A DNA stretch of 64,000 bases from Amycolatopsis lexingtonensis (GCF_014873755.1 NZ_JADBEG010000001.1:9336501-9400500), one strand, 5' to 3'. Counted from the stretch's first letter, positions 25,652 through 33,726 are shown. Translations and numbers: made by a program. The notes: generated by a model from the sequence alone, not told the origin.

Positions 25652-25813
25652 CTACCGCACCTCCTTTCCGTACGCGGCGACCACCGGGGTGAGCTGCTGC
25701 GGCGCGGTGGTGGGGGCCGGCTGGTGGCCCAGCGCGATCCCGGCCACCAGTGCCGCCGCGGTCAGCCGGAAAGCCAGCCGCAGGAGCAGCGAAAACGAAC
25801 AGACGACCTTCAT
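25652..25813 (-). CDS. 53-aa secreted or membrane-anchored small protein
   Basis: ATG 25813 with GAAGGAGTCGAA directly before it. The peptide opens MKVVCSFSLLLRLAFRLTAA, a signal peptide or anchor, with likely processing near ALG/HQP. The remainder (HQPAPTTAPQQLTPVVAAYG then KEVR) is short, polar and Pro/Thr-rich. It is co-directional with, and upstream of, the XRE-NB-ARC-TPR regulator. By analogy with RRNPP-type systems it could be the precursor of a signal peptide read by the TPR domain; this is a hypothesis. Confidence 0.6.
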   Translation of the reverse strand: MKVVCSFSLLLRLAFRLTAAALVAGIALGHQPAPTTAPQQLTPVVAAYGKEVR

Positions 25814-26080
25814 TTCGACTCCTTCGACTGGGCGTGCCGGGGCGCCACTCGGGCACCCGGGAACACCCCGTGGTCTTGTGGTTTTTCGCCGCGGAATCGG
25901 TGCGGCCCATGCAGAATGCGGCCGCCGGGAACGGTCGGACAAGGAGTTTCCCGTTTCCGCTAACGAGGGGAAAGGAAACCCCGGGATAACGATCCGTTCG
26001 TCCTGTCATGATCGACTGGACACCGGCCGCAGCGGTGACGATTATTGATCCCCGTGCGTGGAGCGGGCAGGGGAGGAACG
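25814..26080. promoter_or_regulatory. Divergent promoter region between small-peptide ORFs and the 324-aa gene
   Basis: This 267-bp region separates the minus-strand peptide/STAND operon from a plus-strand gene. It is less GC-rich than its surroundings near 25990-26050 (GATTATTGATC). No palindrome of note was found. Promoters for both sides are expected here. Confidence 0.4.
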
Positions 26081-27055
26081 GTGGACCTCAGTGCGGCTGA
26101 CGTGGTCGGAGAGCTGAAGATTCTCCGCAAGGGGAGGGCAATTTTCACCACACCGCTCGGCGATCGGGTCGGCCCGGCGTTGCGCACCACATGTGGCATT
26201 TTGGAAGATGACGACACCGTGGAGATGCGGCGTAAACTCACGAATCGCTTGCGCCCGCTCGTCGAGACCCTGCCGGAAGACCTGAAGATCGCGCTGCTGG
26301 CGGCGTTCGCGCTGGACGAAGCCGCTCGGAAGCCGTTCTACCAGGAACGGGTGCACTGGGCCGCGGCCACGCTGGACCGGGACGACCGCACCGTCCGGCG
26401 GCGCATCGACGACGGCATCGAGCAGATCGCGGCAATGGCGGTGGCGGCGGCCCGGCCGCACTCGCCGTCCCCCTACCCGAGCCGCAGTTGGCACACCGAA
26501 GAACTGCGCGTCTCACTGGCACTCGACCAGCCGGTGGCGGAGGTGTTCGAAATCCGCCGGGTGGTCGCGGACGCCGACGAAATCAGTGAACTGGATCTCG
26601 CGCTGACGCTCACCACGACCGCCAATTCCGGCGCATCCGTGAGTGCTTCGGATCTCGAGGTCGACGTGTTCCACGGCGGTGTGCTCACCAAGCGCGAGAT
26701 GGAGTCGAGCGACCGGGTCGGACTCGCGTTGCGATTGCCGGCGCCGTTGCGGCGCGGGCAGCGGCACGAGATCGCGCTGCGGTTCCGGGCGCGCTTGCGG
26801 GAACCGCATTACGTGTGCGTCCCGCGGCACCCGTGCGAGTTGTTCGACCTGCACGTGCGGTTCCGGGATCAGGTGCCGGAGCGGATCGTGATGCTGGAGA
26901 AGGCGTTCCAGAACGACACACGCGACCGGTTCCCGCGGGGAACGCCCCTGCTCGCCGACGACGCCGGTGAGGTGCACGTCCAGTTCCGGCACCTGGCACC
27001 GGGCTTCGCCTACGGCATCCGCTGGCAGCCCGGCGCCGAACCGGGCCGTGAGTGA
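26081..27055 (+). CDS. Protein of unknown function with conserved actinobacterial N-terminal module
   Basis: 324 residues, starting at GTG 26081 with GGGGAGGAACG before it. The N-terminal 110 residues (VDLSAADVVGELKILRKGRA, VGPALRTTCGI, LAAFALDEAARKPFYQERV, then LDRDDRTVRRRIDDGIEQI) match a helical module I recall from many streptomycete proteins encoded beside STAND, TIR or kinase genes. The RTVRRRIDDGI stretch could be a helix-turn-helix. The C-terminal 200 residues look beta-rich without a known motif (HYVCVPRHPCELFDLHVRF). I cannot name a function. Its place inside the TIR/SEFIR/kinase cluster suggests an adaptor or regulator. Confidence 0.7.
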   Translation: MDLSAADVVGELKILRKGRAIFTTPLGDRVGPALRTTCGILEDDDTVEMRRKLTNRLRPLVETLPEDLKIALLAAFALDEAARKPFYQERVHWAAATLDRDDRTVRRRIDDGIEQIAAMAVAAARPHSPSPYPSRSWHTEELRVSLALDQPVAEVFEIRRVVADADEISELDLALTLTTTANSGASVSASDLEVDVFHGGVLTKREMESSDRVGLALRLPAPLRRGQRHEIALRFRARLREPHYVCVPRHPCELFDLHVRFRDQVPERIVMLEKAFQNDTRDRFPRGTPLLADDAGEVHVQFRHLAPGFAYGIRWQPGAEPGRE

Positions 27056-27084
27056 GAACGGTTTTCCCACTCACGACCCGCGGG

Positions 27085-28680
27085 TCAGCCGGTCGGGGCC
27101 AGGGACGTCGGCACCTCGCCCGGCACGCCGAGCAGCTTCGCCTCGCCGAGGTTCAGGTAGTTGCCGGAATCGCCGCACGAGCCGGACTTGACCGGCTGCC
27201 AGCCGATCTTCAGCCGCAGGACGCCGGTGACGTCGAGGTCGATCGCCGTGGGCTTGTTCAGTTCCAGCACCGTCGTCTGCAGCTTGCGGCCGTCGCCGAA
27301 GACCTCGAGCTGCACCTTCAGGCCGGAGTCCGCGGAGTTGTCGTCGAGGCCGGCGGTGGCGGTGAACTTCCGGTAGCCCTTGGAGATGTTGTACTCGGCC
27401 GAGTCCGCCTCCGAGCACTCCTGGACGCCGGTGCCGACCGTGTGCAGGTACGGCTTGCCCCCGATGTTGCCGGTCTCGTGGCTGCGGTCGAAGGACCCCT
27501 CGACCGGGGTCAGCTCGCTCAGGTACTGCTCGACCGTCGGATTCCCGGCGCCGGCCGGGACCGCGGACGCGGACGAGGTGGCGGTGGTGCTCGCCGGGTC
27601 GGCGGCGGACGCGGTCACCGTCGCGGTGGGCGGCGCCTGCGTGATCGTCACCGGCGCGGGCGCCGCCGCCGGGGTGCCGCCGGAACTCGCCAGCGCCACC
27701 GTCGTGACGCCGGCGGCGGCCAGCACCGCCGCCGCGGCCGTGACGGGGATCCACTTCTTCCGCTTCTTCGGGGGTGGGCTGTACAACTGCTCGCCGAACA
27801 TGTCGTCTCCGATCGGGAAGGGCGACGGGGCCGCGTGGCTCCGCGCGGTTTCGGTGGGCGGGGGCCGGTCCAGCCGCGGCCCGACGGGCGCCCCGACGAG
27901 GTCCGGCAGCATCGCGGTGAGCACGGTCGCGACCTGGCCCGCCCGCGGCCGCAGCGACGGCTCGACGGCGAGCAGCAGGCGCAGCAGGTCCCACAGCGGG
28001 GCCGGGATCTCCCCGGGCCGTCCCGGGCCTTCGCCCGCGTCGCGGACGAACCCGCCGGCGAACGGGGCGACCCCGCAGTACAGCTCGTAGAGCACGACGC
28101 CCAGCGAGTAGAGGTCGGCCGCCGGTCCCGGCCGCTCGCCGCGCACGACCTCGGGCGCCGCGTACTTCGACGCGGTCGCCAGCGACGTGTGCGTCCGCCG
28201 CGGGGCCAGGAACGCGACGCCGGTGTCGGTCAGCTTCGGCACCCGCACCGCGCCGGTGTCGTCCAGCAGCACGTTGGACGGCTTGACGTCGCCGTGCACG
28301 ACCCCGGCGTCGTGCAGCACCTGCAGCGCCGCCGCGATCCCGGCGCCGATCCGGGCGATCTCGGCAGGCAGCAGCGGCCCCGACGCGCTCAGCCGGTCGC
28401 GCAGCGAACCACCGGGCACCCGGTCCAGGACCAGCGCGACGATGTCGCCCTCGACGACCAGGTCGTGCAGGGTCACCAGGTGTTCGTGCGCCAGGCCCAC
28501 GAGCGGGGACTGGCTGCGCAGGAACCGCTCGACGGCGTCGGCGTCCCCGGTCACGCTCGCGTCGAGGAGCTTGACGGCGTACTCCCGGCCGCCGGGATCG
28601 GTGCCGGAGAAGACTTCGCCCGCCGGTCCGCGCCCGAGGAGCGGTCCGAGGCGGTAGCGATCGGCCAGCTGACGTTCCAT
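27085..28680 (-). CDS. Membrane Ser/Thr protein kinase with NPCBM-like ectodomain
   Basis: 531 residues. The kinase domain covers about 9-265, with glycine loop LGRGPAGEVFSG, ATP-binding K37 and catalytic loop HGDVKPSN (D131, K133, N136). The metal motif is DTG at 152-154 in place of DFG, and APE is present. One transmembrane helix (about 310-332) follows a basic KKRKK stop, then a Ala/Thr/Pro-rich linker. An extracytoplasmic NPCBM/NEW2-like domain occupies about 405-525 (GYRKFTATAGLDDNSADSG, VTGVLRLKIGWQ). HGD instead of HRD and DTG instead of DFG are mild departures; activity is still plausible. It starts 2 nt after the TIR-STAND gene and is surely co-transcribed with it. Confidence 0.9.
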   Translation of the reverse strand: MERQLADRYRLGPLLGRGPAGEVFSGTDPGGREYAVKLLDASVTGDADAVERFLRSQSPLVGLAHEHLVTLHDLVVEGDIVALVLDRVPGGSLRDRLSASGPLLPAEIARIGAGIAAALQVLHDAGVVHGDVKPSNVLLDDTGAVRVPKLTDTGVAFLAPRRTHTSLATASKYAAPEVVRGERPGPAADLYSLGVVLYELYCGVAPFAGGFVRDAGEGPGRPGEIPAPLWDLLRLLLAVEPSLRPRAGQVATVLTAMLPDLVGAPVGPRLDRPPPTETARSHAAPSPFPIGDDMFGEQLYSPPPKKRKKWIPVTAAAAVLAAAGVTTVALASSGGTPAAAPAPVTITQAPPTATVTASAADPASTTATSSASAVPAGAGNPTVEQYLSELTPVEGSFDRSHETGNIGGKPYLHTVGTGVQECSEADSAEYNISKGYRKFTATAGLDDNSADSGLKVQLEVFGDGRKLQTTVLELNKPTAIDLDVTGVLRLKIGWQPVKSGSCGDSGNYLNLGEAKLLGVPGEVPTSLAPTG

Positions 28681-28682
28681 GG

Positions 28683-31493
28683 TTATTCGCCTTTCTCGCG
28701 GCCCGGCCAGATCAGCCGTTCGACGGTGAAGAGCGCGGAGACGAGCGGCTGGGGGAGCCGCACGACGCGCTTCGCGGCCTGTGCCTTGGCCGACAGTTCG
28801 GTGGCCGCGCCCAGCGCTTCGACGATGTCGCGCGCGGCGCCGTCGACCAGCTCGGTCGCCCGCGCGCGCGGGCCGCGGCCGCTCAGCGCGAGGGCGATCC
28901 CGAGGTCGAGCCGGCTCTCGATGGTTTCCGGGTGGGTCCGCCCCAGCAGCCGGATCTGCGGCTCGAGGATGTCCTCGAGCAGTTCGGCCTGCCGCCCGAA
29001 TTCGCGCAGCTGGGCGTGCGCCAGCCCCATGCCGTGCCGGATCCGGTAGCGCAGCGCGTGGTCCGCGCCGAGCACGCGCAGCACGACCTGCTCGGTCGCG
29101 GACAGCACGGCGAGCGCCCGCTTGGGCTGGCCGAGCGCCAGCAGGGCGCGGTCGGCGAACACGGTCGCGGTCAAGGTGAGCGGGTTCTCGGAGCCGTACC
29201 GCTTCGCGTAGTTCTTCTCGAGCTCCCGCAGCTCGGCCGCCGAGCGCTCCCAGCCGGCCGGGGTGGCGCGCAGGTCGCGCAGGTCGAGCGCGAGCATCGC
29301 GTCGGCGCGTACGAGTTCGGCCTCGACGCAGCGGGCGTGCCGCTCCCGGCCGGTCGCGTGGTACTCCGCGACGACGTCGCCGGCGACCTCCCGCGCCCGG
29401 CGGGGCCGGCCGGCCAACTGGAGGCTGCGCGCGTACTCGAGCCGGGTGGCCGGGGCGAGCTCGTCGCGGACCGGGCCCGGCGGCGCGTCCCGCAGCTCCG
29501 CGAGCAGGGGCTCGAGGAGGGCGACGGCGTCCCGCGGCCGCCCGCGCAGCCGCCGGGCGAGCGCGACGGCGAGCGCGGCCCGGTACCGCTCCTCGCCCTC
29601 GGCCGGGAGGTCGCCGCCGTGCCGCGCCCAGAACGTCCGGTCGGCTTCGGCGTAGTCGCCCTGGCAATCGAGGGCCTGGGCTTCGGCCAGCCCGGCGGCG
29701 TACCGCTCGGCCTCGTCGCCGGCCAGCGCCCGCGCGGCCCGCGCGTGGTCGACGGCTTCCGCGTAGAGCCCGCAGGCGAGCTCGGCCCGCGCCCCCGCGG
29801 CGAAGTCCGCCGAAGTGGCTTCGCCGGTCGCGAGGATGACCGCGTGGACCTCGCCGGCCGTGGCCGGGTCGCCTTGGGCCTCGTACGCCGCGGCCACCGG
29901 CCGGAGCAGCCGGACCCGGTGGCCGGGCGCGTGCTCGGCCAGCGCGCGGGCGTGCTGGAGCAGGTAGTCGCGGTCGCCGGGGAGCCGGCCGAGGAGCGCC
30001 TCGGCTGCCCGCTCGGCGAGCCCGGCCGGGGCGGGTTCGATCCGGGCGACCTCGACGACCAGGGCCTGCAGCCGTAGTTCGCCGTCGGCCGGGGTGGCGA
30101 TACCCCGCGTGACGAGCTCGTCCACGGCCGCGGTCAGTTCCGGCGCGCCGACCGGGCCGAACACCGCGCAGGCCAGGTTCGCCGGGAACGGCACCGGCGC
30201 CAGCACCGTGCCCAGCCGGACGACGTCGCGGGCCAGCGGGCTCAGCCCGGCGAGCAGGTCGCGGACCGCCTGCGGCGCGGTGTCCGGCAGCGCGGCGAGC
30301 ACGTCGTCGGTCAGTGGTCCCGGCCGGTGCCGGACCGCGAAGGCGGTGGCCCGCAGGGTGACCGGGTGCCCGCCGCAGCGGTCGGCGAAGCGGAGCACGG
30401 CCGCGCGTTCGGCGTCGTCGCCGGGGACCCGGAACTCCGAGAACAGCCGCAGGCCCTCCTCCGGGGTGAGGCCGGTGAGGTTGACGGTCGCCGCGTCCCA
30501 CGGCGCGTGCCCGAACCGGCTGGTGATCAGCGTGTGCACCCGCTCGCTCGGCAGGAGCAGCCGGTCGAGGACGGCGGGCGGCAGGCCGGCCGGGACGTCG
30601 TCGACGAGCACCAGCACCCGCTCGCCCGCCGCGTCGATCCGGTCGGCGAGCAGCTCGCGCAGGCGGTCGAGGTCCAGCCCGGAGACGTCCGTGCCGAGGC
30701 GGTCCGCGGCGGACTTGGCCAGGGCGAGCGGGAACTGGGCGAGGAAGTCGTCCGGTTCGAGGTGCCCGAACGGGCCGAGCCGGACCACCCCGCCGCCGAA
30801 CGCGTCGTGGAACAGGTAGGCGTACTGCTCGGCCAGCGCCGTCTTGCCGGCCCCCGGCAGGCCGCGCAGCACGGCGACCGGCCGTGAATACGGTGTCGCG
30901 CCGGGGAAAGCGGCCGCGTGCAGCGCGCTGTGGACGGCCCACAGTTCCGGGTACCGGCCGACGAGCCGGGGCGGCGGCCGCCGTCCGGGCGGGGTCGCCG
31001 CACCGGCGGGCGCGCCGAGCGGGACGGCGGCGCGCTCGACCTTCCGCCGCACCCGGCCGACGAGCGCCGGGAGCGCTTCGGCGGTCACCGGGCCGGTGAA
31101 GAACTTCGCGTCCGCCAGCTCGACCGGCGCGAGGTGGTCGGTTCCCGGTTCCGGGTTGATCACCAGCACGCGGTCGGCGGGGTCGCCGTGGCGCCGCGCG
31201 GCGACGAACGCGGCCGTCAATTCCCACTGGCACGCGTACCGCGTCGGCAGAATCCGCGAATAGTAGGCGAGCAGCACGCGCGAGCCGGCGATCGCGTCCG
31301 CGAGTTCACGGGTGATCGGCTCGAATACGCCGATCCCGGCGTCGCGGAACACGCGAAGCCCGTCGGCGCGCAGCGCGTCTTCGATCCGGTCGACCGCCGT
31401 CGCGCTGCCGGCGTCGGCACGGGTGAAACACAGGAACACGTCGAATCGGTCCGCCGTGCGGGTGCCGGACAGACCGGGATCGGGATCCGTCAT
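28683..31493 (-). CDS. TIR-NB-ARC-TPR (NLR-like STAND) protein
   Basis: 936 residues. The N-terminal TIR domain spans about 16-135 (DVFLCFTRADAGSA; RYACQWELTAAF, which holds the Glu at about 91 where TIR NADases have their catalytic Glu). The NB-ARC STAND ATPase has P-loop GLPGAGKTALAE (211-218 core) and Walker B VLVLVDDVPAG, and a long C-terminal helical/TPR region runs from about 480 to 900. The layout parallels plant TIR-NLRs and bacterial TIR-STAND defence proteins, in which ligand sensing by the repeats triggers oligomerisation and NAD cleavage. ATG 31493 (with GGAGAGAG upstream) was preferred to the in-frame codon at 31529. The kinase gene follows after 2 nt. Confidence 0.9.
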   Translation of the reverse strand: MTDPDPGLSGTRTADRFDVFLCFTRADAGSATAVDRIEDALRADGLRVFRDAGIGVFEPITRELADAIAGSRVLLAYYSRILPTRYACQWELTAAFVAARRHGDPADRVLVINPEPGTDHLAPVELADAKFFTGPVTAEALPALVGRVRRKVERAAVPLGAPAGAATPPGRRPPPRLVGRYPELWAVHSALHAAAFPGATPYSRPVAVLRGLPGAGKTALAEQYAYLFHDAFGGGVVRLGPFGHLEPDDFLAQFPLALAKSAADRLGTDVSGLDLDRLRELLADRIDAAGERVLVLVDDVPAGLPPAVLDRLLLPSERVHTLITSRFGHAPWDAATVNLTGLTPEEGLRLFSEFRVPGDDAERAAVLRFADRCGGHPVTLRATAFAVRHRPGPLTDDVLAALPDTAPQAVRDLLAGLSPLARDVVRLGTVLAPVPFPANLACAVFGPVGAPELTAAVDELVTRGIATPADGELRLQALVVEVARIEPAPAGLAERAAEALLGRLPGDRDYLLQHARALAEHAPGHRVRLLRPVAAAYEAQGDPATAGEVHAVILATGEATSADFAAGARAELACGLYAEAVDHARAARALAGDEAERYAAGLAEAQALDCQGDYAEADRTFWARHGGDLPAEGEERYRAALAVALARRLRGRPRDAVALLEPLLAELRDAPPGPVRDELAPATRLEYARSLQLAGRPRRAREVAGDVVAEYHATGRERHARCVEAELVRADAMLALDLRDLRATPAGWERSAAELRELEKNYAKRYGSENPLTLTATVFADRALLALGQPKRALAVLSATEQVVLRVLGADHALRYRIRHGMGLAHAQLREFGRQAELLEDILEPQIRLLGRTHPETIESRLDLGIALALSGRGPRARATELVDGAARDIVEALGAATELSAKAQAAKRVVRLPQPLVSALFTVERLIWPGREKGE

Positions 31494-31795
31494 CGGGGAA
31501 CTCTCTCCGGTGGCGTCGGGGGACGGCATTCAGTGGGTGATCATGAGGGGGTCCTGGAGGTCGGCGGCGGTACGGGCGGTGGATCGGCAGACGACCCGAT
31601 TTCGCTACCGCTCTTCGCGCGCGGGCAGGAATTGTCAAGAATTTGACCGGAAGTCCGGTGGTGTCCGGCGGGGCCGCCGACCAGGCGGTTTCTGGTTAAC
31701 GGACAACTTGTGGACAAGAAGTGCGGCCGTGCAACGCCCCTGTTCAGCACCTCGATAACCGATTGTTCGGAGTGCGAATCGTAGGAGCGACAGCC
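31494..31795. promoter_or_regulatory. Divergent intergenic region between TIR-STAND gene and small membrane protein gene
   Basis: 302 bases hold the promoters for both directions. A short inverted repeat, CTTGT/ACAAG with a 2-nt centre (31707-31718), sits in an AT-richer stretch containing GGTTAAC. Nothing else stands out. Whether the repeat is an operator is unknown. Confidence 0.35.
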
Positions 31796-32203
31796 GTGAC
31801 ACTTCTGGTCATCCTGCTCGTCGTCGTGGCGGGCGTCTACCTGTGGTCGGCGATGACCACCTGTTCGCTGACCGGTTTCGCGCCGGCCGCCACGGTGGTC
31901 AGCCAGGTCACGGGACCGGGCGCGCACGCCGACTTCGCGGCGGCGCTCGGCGCGGTGCCCGGCGTGCGGGTGCTCGAACGGGCCGACGACGCCGTGCTGG
32001 TGTCCGCGATGCCGGTGCCCGGCTCGCTGCAGCGCGGGCTGGGGCTGTTCGCCGTCGCCCGGCGCACCGAGGACGACGGCGTCGTCCTGCTCGGCCGCGG
32101 CCGCCTGCCGGTGGCGCCCGGGCTCGAAGCCGCGCTGCGGCAACTGGAACGTGACGTGCGGATGCGGGTCTTCGAAGACCCGCGGTCCGGCGGCGATCGA
32201 TGA
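31796..32203 (+). CDS. Single-pass membrane protein of unknown function
   Basis: About 135 residues. GTG 31796 is preceded by GTAGGAGCG and starts directly at the transmembrane helix (MTLLVILLVVVAGVYLWSA). GTG 31772 is an upstream in-frame alternative. The remaining 110 residues form an alpha/beta domain with no motif I recognise (VPGVRVLERADDAVLVSAMP). It is the first gene before an ECF sigma factor and ends 31 bp upstream of it, so the two are probably co-transcribed. It is divergent from the TIR-STAND gene. Confidence 0.65.
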   Translation: MTLLVILLVVVAGVYLWSAMTTCSLTGFAPAATVVSQVTGPGAHADFAAALGAVPGVRVLERADDAVLVSAMPVPGSLQRGLGLFAVARRTEDDGVVLLGRGRLPVAPGLEAALRQLERDVRMRVFEDPRSGGDR

Positions 32204-32234
32204 CGCCCCTGGTGGCGGACGCGAGGAGGGACCC

Positions 32235-32885
32235 GTGGAAACCATGATCTCGGCGCCGGCGGCGCCGGAGGCAGTGGACGGCTATTCCGTGCCGGCGGAC
32301 TTGCCGCGGCCGGAGGGCAAGCTGGGGAAGGAGGAGCTCGACCCCGTCGTCGCGGCCGCGCGGGCCGGCGACCCGGACGCCGTGCAGACGCTGCTGCGGC
32401 TGGTCAAGCCGACGGTCGTGCGCTACTGCCGCGCGCGGATCGGCGGGCGGGACCTGTCCTACCTCTCCGCCGACGACGTCGCGCAGGAGGTGTGCCTGGC
32501 CGTGCTGAAGGTGCTGCCCGGGTACCAGGACCGCGGGGGCTCGTTCCTGTACCTGGTGCGGGCCATCGCCGCGAACAAGGTCGCCGACGCCTTCCGGTCG
32601 GTGGCGCGGGACCGGTCGAAGCCGGTGCCGGAGCTGCCGGACCGGCCGCTCGGCGGGAACGAGCCCGAGAGCCACGTCCTGGACCTCGACCTCGGGGCCC
32701 GGCTGGGCAAGCTGCTCGCGCTGCTGCCGCCGCTGCACCAGGAGATCCTGTCGATGCGGATCGTCGTCGGGCTGTCGGCGAACGAGACTGCGGACGCGCT
32801 GGGCATCTCGCCGGGCAACGTCCGGATCACGCAGTACCGCGCGCTGACCAAGCTGCGCGGCATGATCGCCGACCGCGGGCTCTGA
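32235..32885 (+). CDS. ECF RNA polymerase sigma factor, ShbA-like
   Basis: 216 residues. Sigma region 2 spans about 45-115 (VVRYCRARIGGRDLSYLSAD then DVAQEVCLAVLKVLPGYQ) and region 4 about 150-210 (LLPPLHQEILSMRIVVGLSA, NETADALGISPGNVRITQY). The sequence resembles ShbA, the ECF factor that drives transcription of the principal sigma gene hrdB in streptomycetes. The start is GTG 32235 behind GAGGAGGGACCC. No anti-sigma gene is adjacent; the preceding membrane protein could play that role, but it lacks a ZAS motif. A second ShbA-like gene lies 330 bp away in opposite orientation. Confidence 0.9.
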   Translation: METMISAPAAPEAVDGYSVPADLPRPEGKLGKEELDPVVAAARAGDPDAVQTLLRLVKPTVVRYCRARIGGRDLSYLSADDVAQEVCLAVLKVLPGYQDRGGSFLYLVRAIAANKVADAFRSVARDRSKPVPELPDRPLGGNEPESHVLDLDLGARLGKLLALLPPLHQEILSMRIVVGLSANETADALGISPGNVRITQYRALTKLRGMIADRGL

Positions 32886-32888
32886 GCG

Positions 32889-33191
32889 CTACTCCAGCCA
32901 TTCGGTGACGAAGTGGTCGCTTTCGTGGATGTGCACGGCCTCGTAGACACCGGGGCCGAGCACCGCGAACTTGTGCGGGGTGCCGGCCGGGACGACGAGC
33001 ACGTCCCCGGCGCCGCCGTCGCGCTGCTCGTCGCCGATCGTGAACCGGGCGCGGCCGCGGATGATGACGAACGTCTCGACGTACGGGTGCCGGTGCAGGC
33101 GCGGCCCGGAGCCGACGACGTCCGTGCTCTCGCGGATCACCGAGATCCCGGACCCGACGTCGCGTCCTTCGAAGTTCTCGCTGTCGCTCAC
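32889..33191 (-). CDS. Cupin domain protein
   Basis: This 100-residue single-domain cupin has the motif 1 region GSGPRLHRHPYVETFVIIRG with metal-binding HxHxxxE and the motif 2 region GDVLVVPAGTPHKFAVLG with the later His. Such small cupins bind a metal and act as enzymes, isomerases or sensors; which applies is unknown. It lies 22 bp downstream of the second ShbA-like sigma gene on the same strand and 3 bp from the convergent end of the first one. Confidence 0.9.
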   Translation of the reverse strand: MSDSENFEGRDVGSGISVIRESTDVVGSGPRLHRHPYVETFVIIRGRARFTIGDEQRDGGAGDVLVVPAGTPHKFAVLGPGVYEAVHIHESDHFVTEWLE

Positions 33192-33213
33192 CGGTCCAGG
33201 GTAGCCCCGGCGC

Positions 33214-33726
33214 TCAGCCCGCGACGGCTTTGCGCAGCTGGTTCAGCGCCCGGTGCTGGGCGACGCGCACCGCGCCCGGCGTCGACCCGACCACCGCCGC
33301 CGTCTCCTCCGCGGAGAGGCCGACGGCCACGCGCAGCACCAGGATTTCGCGCTGCTTCTCCGGCAGGACCTGAAGCAGCTTCGCCATGCGCTCGCCGAGT
33401 TCCCGCCGCAGCGCGTGGTGCTCGGGATCCAGCGTCGCGTCGCCCTCGTCCGGCAGTTCGGCGACCGGCTCGGCCCGCCGCCGGGCGGCCGCCTTGCGCG
33501 CGGCCTCGACGTGGTGGCGGGCGATCCCGCAGACGAAGATCGGGAAGGGCCGCTCCGGCGGCCGGGCGGGCAGTGCCTTCAGCACCGCGAGGCAGACGTC
33601 CTGCACGACGTCGTCGGGATCCTGCCCGGTGCCGAGCCGGGCGCGGCAGTAGCGCACCACGAGCGGCCGCGCGGCGGCCAGCAACCGCTCCGGGGCCGCC
33701 GTCTCGCGGGCAGCGCCGATCGCCAT
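33214..33726 (-). CDS. ECF RNA polymerase sigma factor, ShbA-like (second copy)
   Basis: 170 residues, shorter than its neighbour because it lacks the N-terminal 40-residue extension. Region 2 carries VVRYCRARLGTGQDPDDVVQ and DVCLAVLKALPA; region 4 carries LLQVLPEKQREILVLRVAVG and LSAEETAAVVGSTPGAVRVA. It is clearly paralogous to the sigma factor encoded at 32235-32885, sharing the VVRYCRAR and CLAVLK blocks. ATG 33726 follows GAGAAGAAG. It heads a two-gene unit with the cupin. Confidence 0.9.
   Translation of the reverse strand: MAIGAARETAAPERLLAAARPLVVRYCRARLGTGQDPDDVVQDVCLAVLKALPARPPERPFPIFVCGIARHHVEAARKAAARRRAEPVAELPDEGDATLDPEHHALRRELGERMAKLLQVLPEKQREILVLRVAVGLSAEETAAVVGSTPGAVRVAQHRALNQLRKAVAG

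Noticed and set aside
27085..31233. Very long continuous minus-strand frame joining the kinase to upstream sequence
   Set aside because: The part above 28680 is the TIR-STAND gene read in another frame: Arg/Ala/Pro-rich with no domain. The kinase has its own ATG right after the STAND stop.
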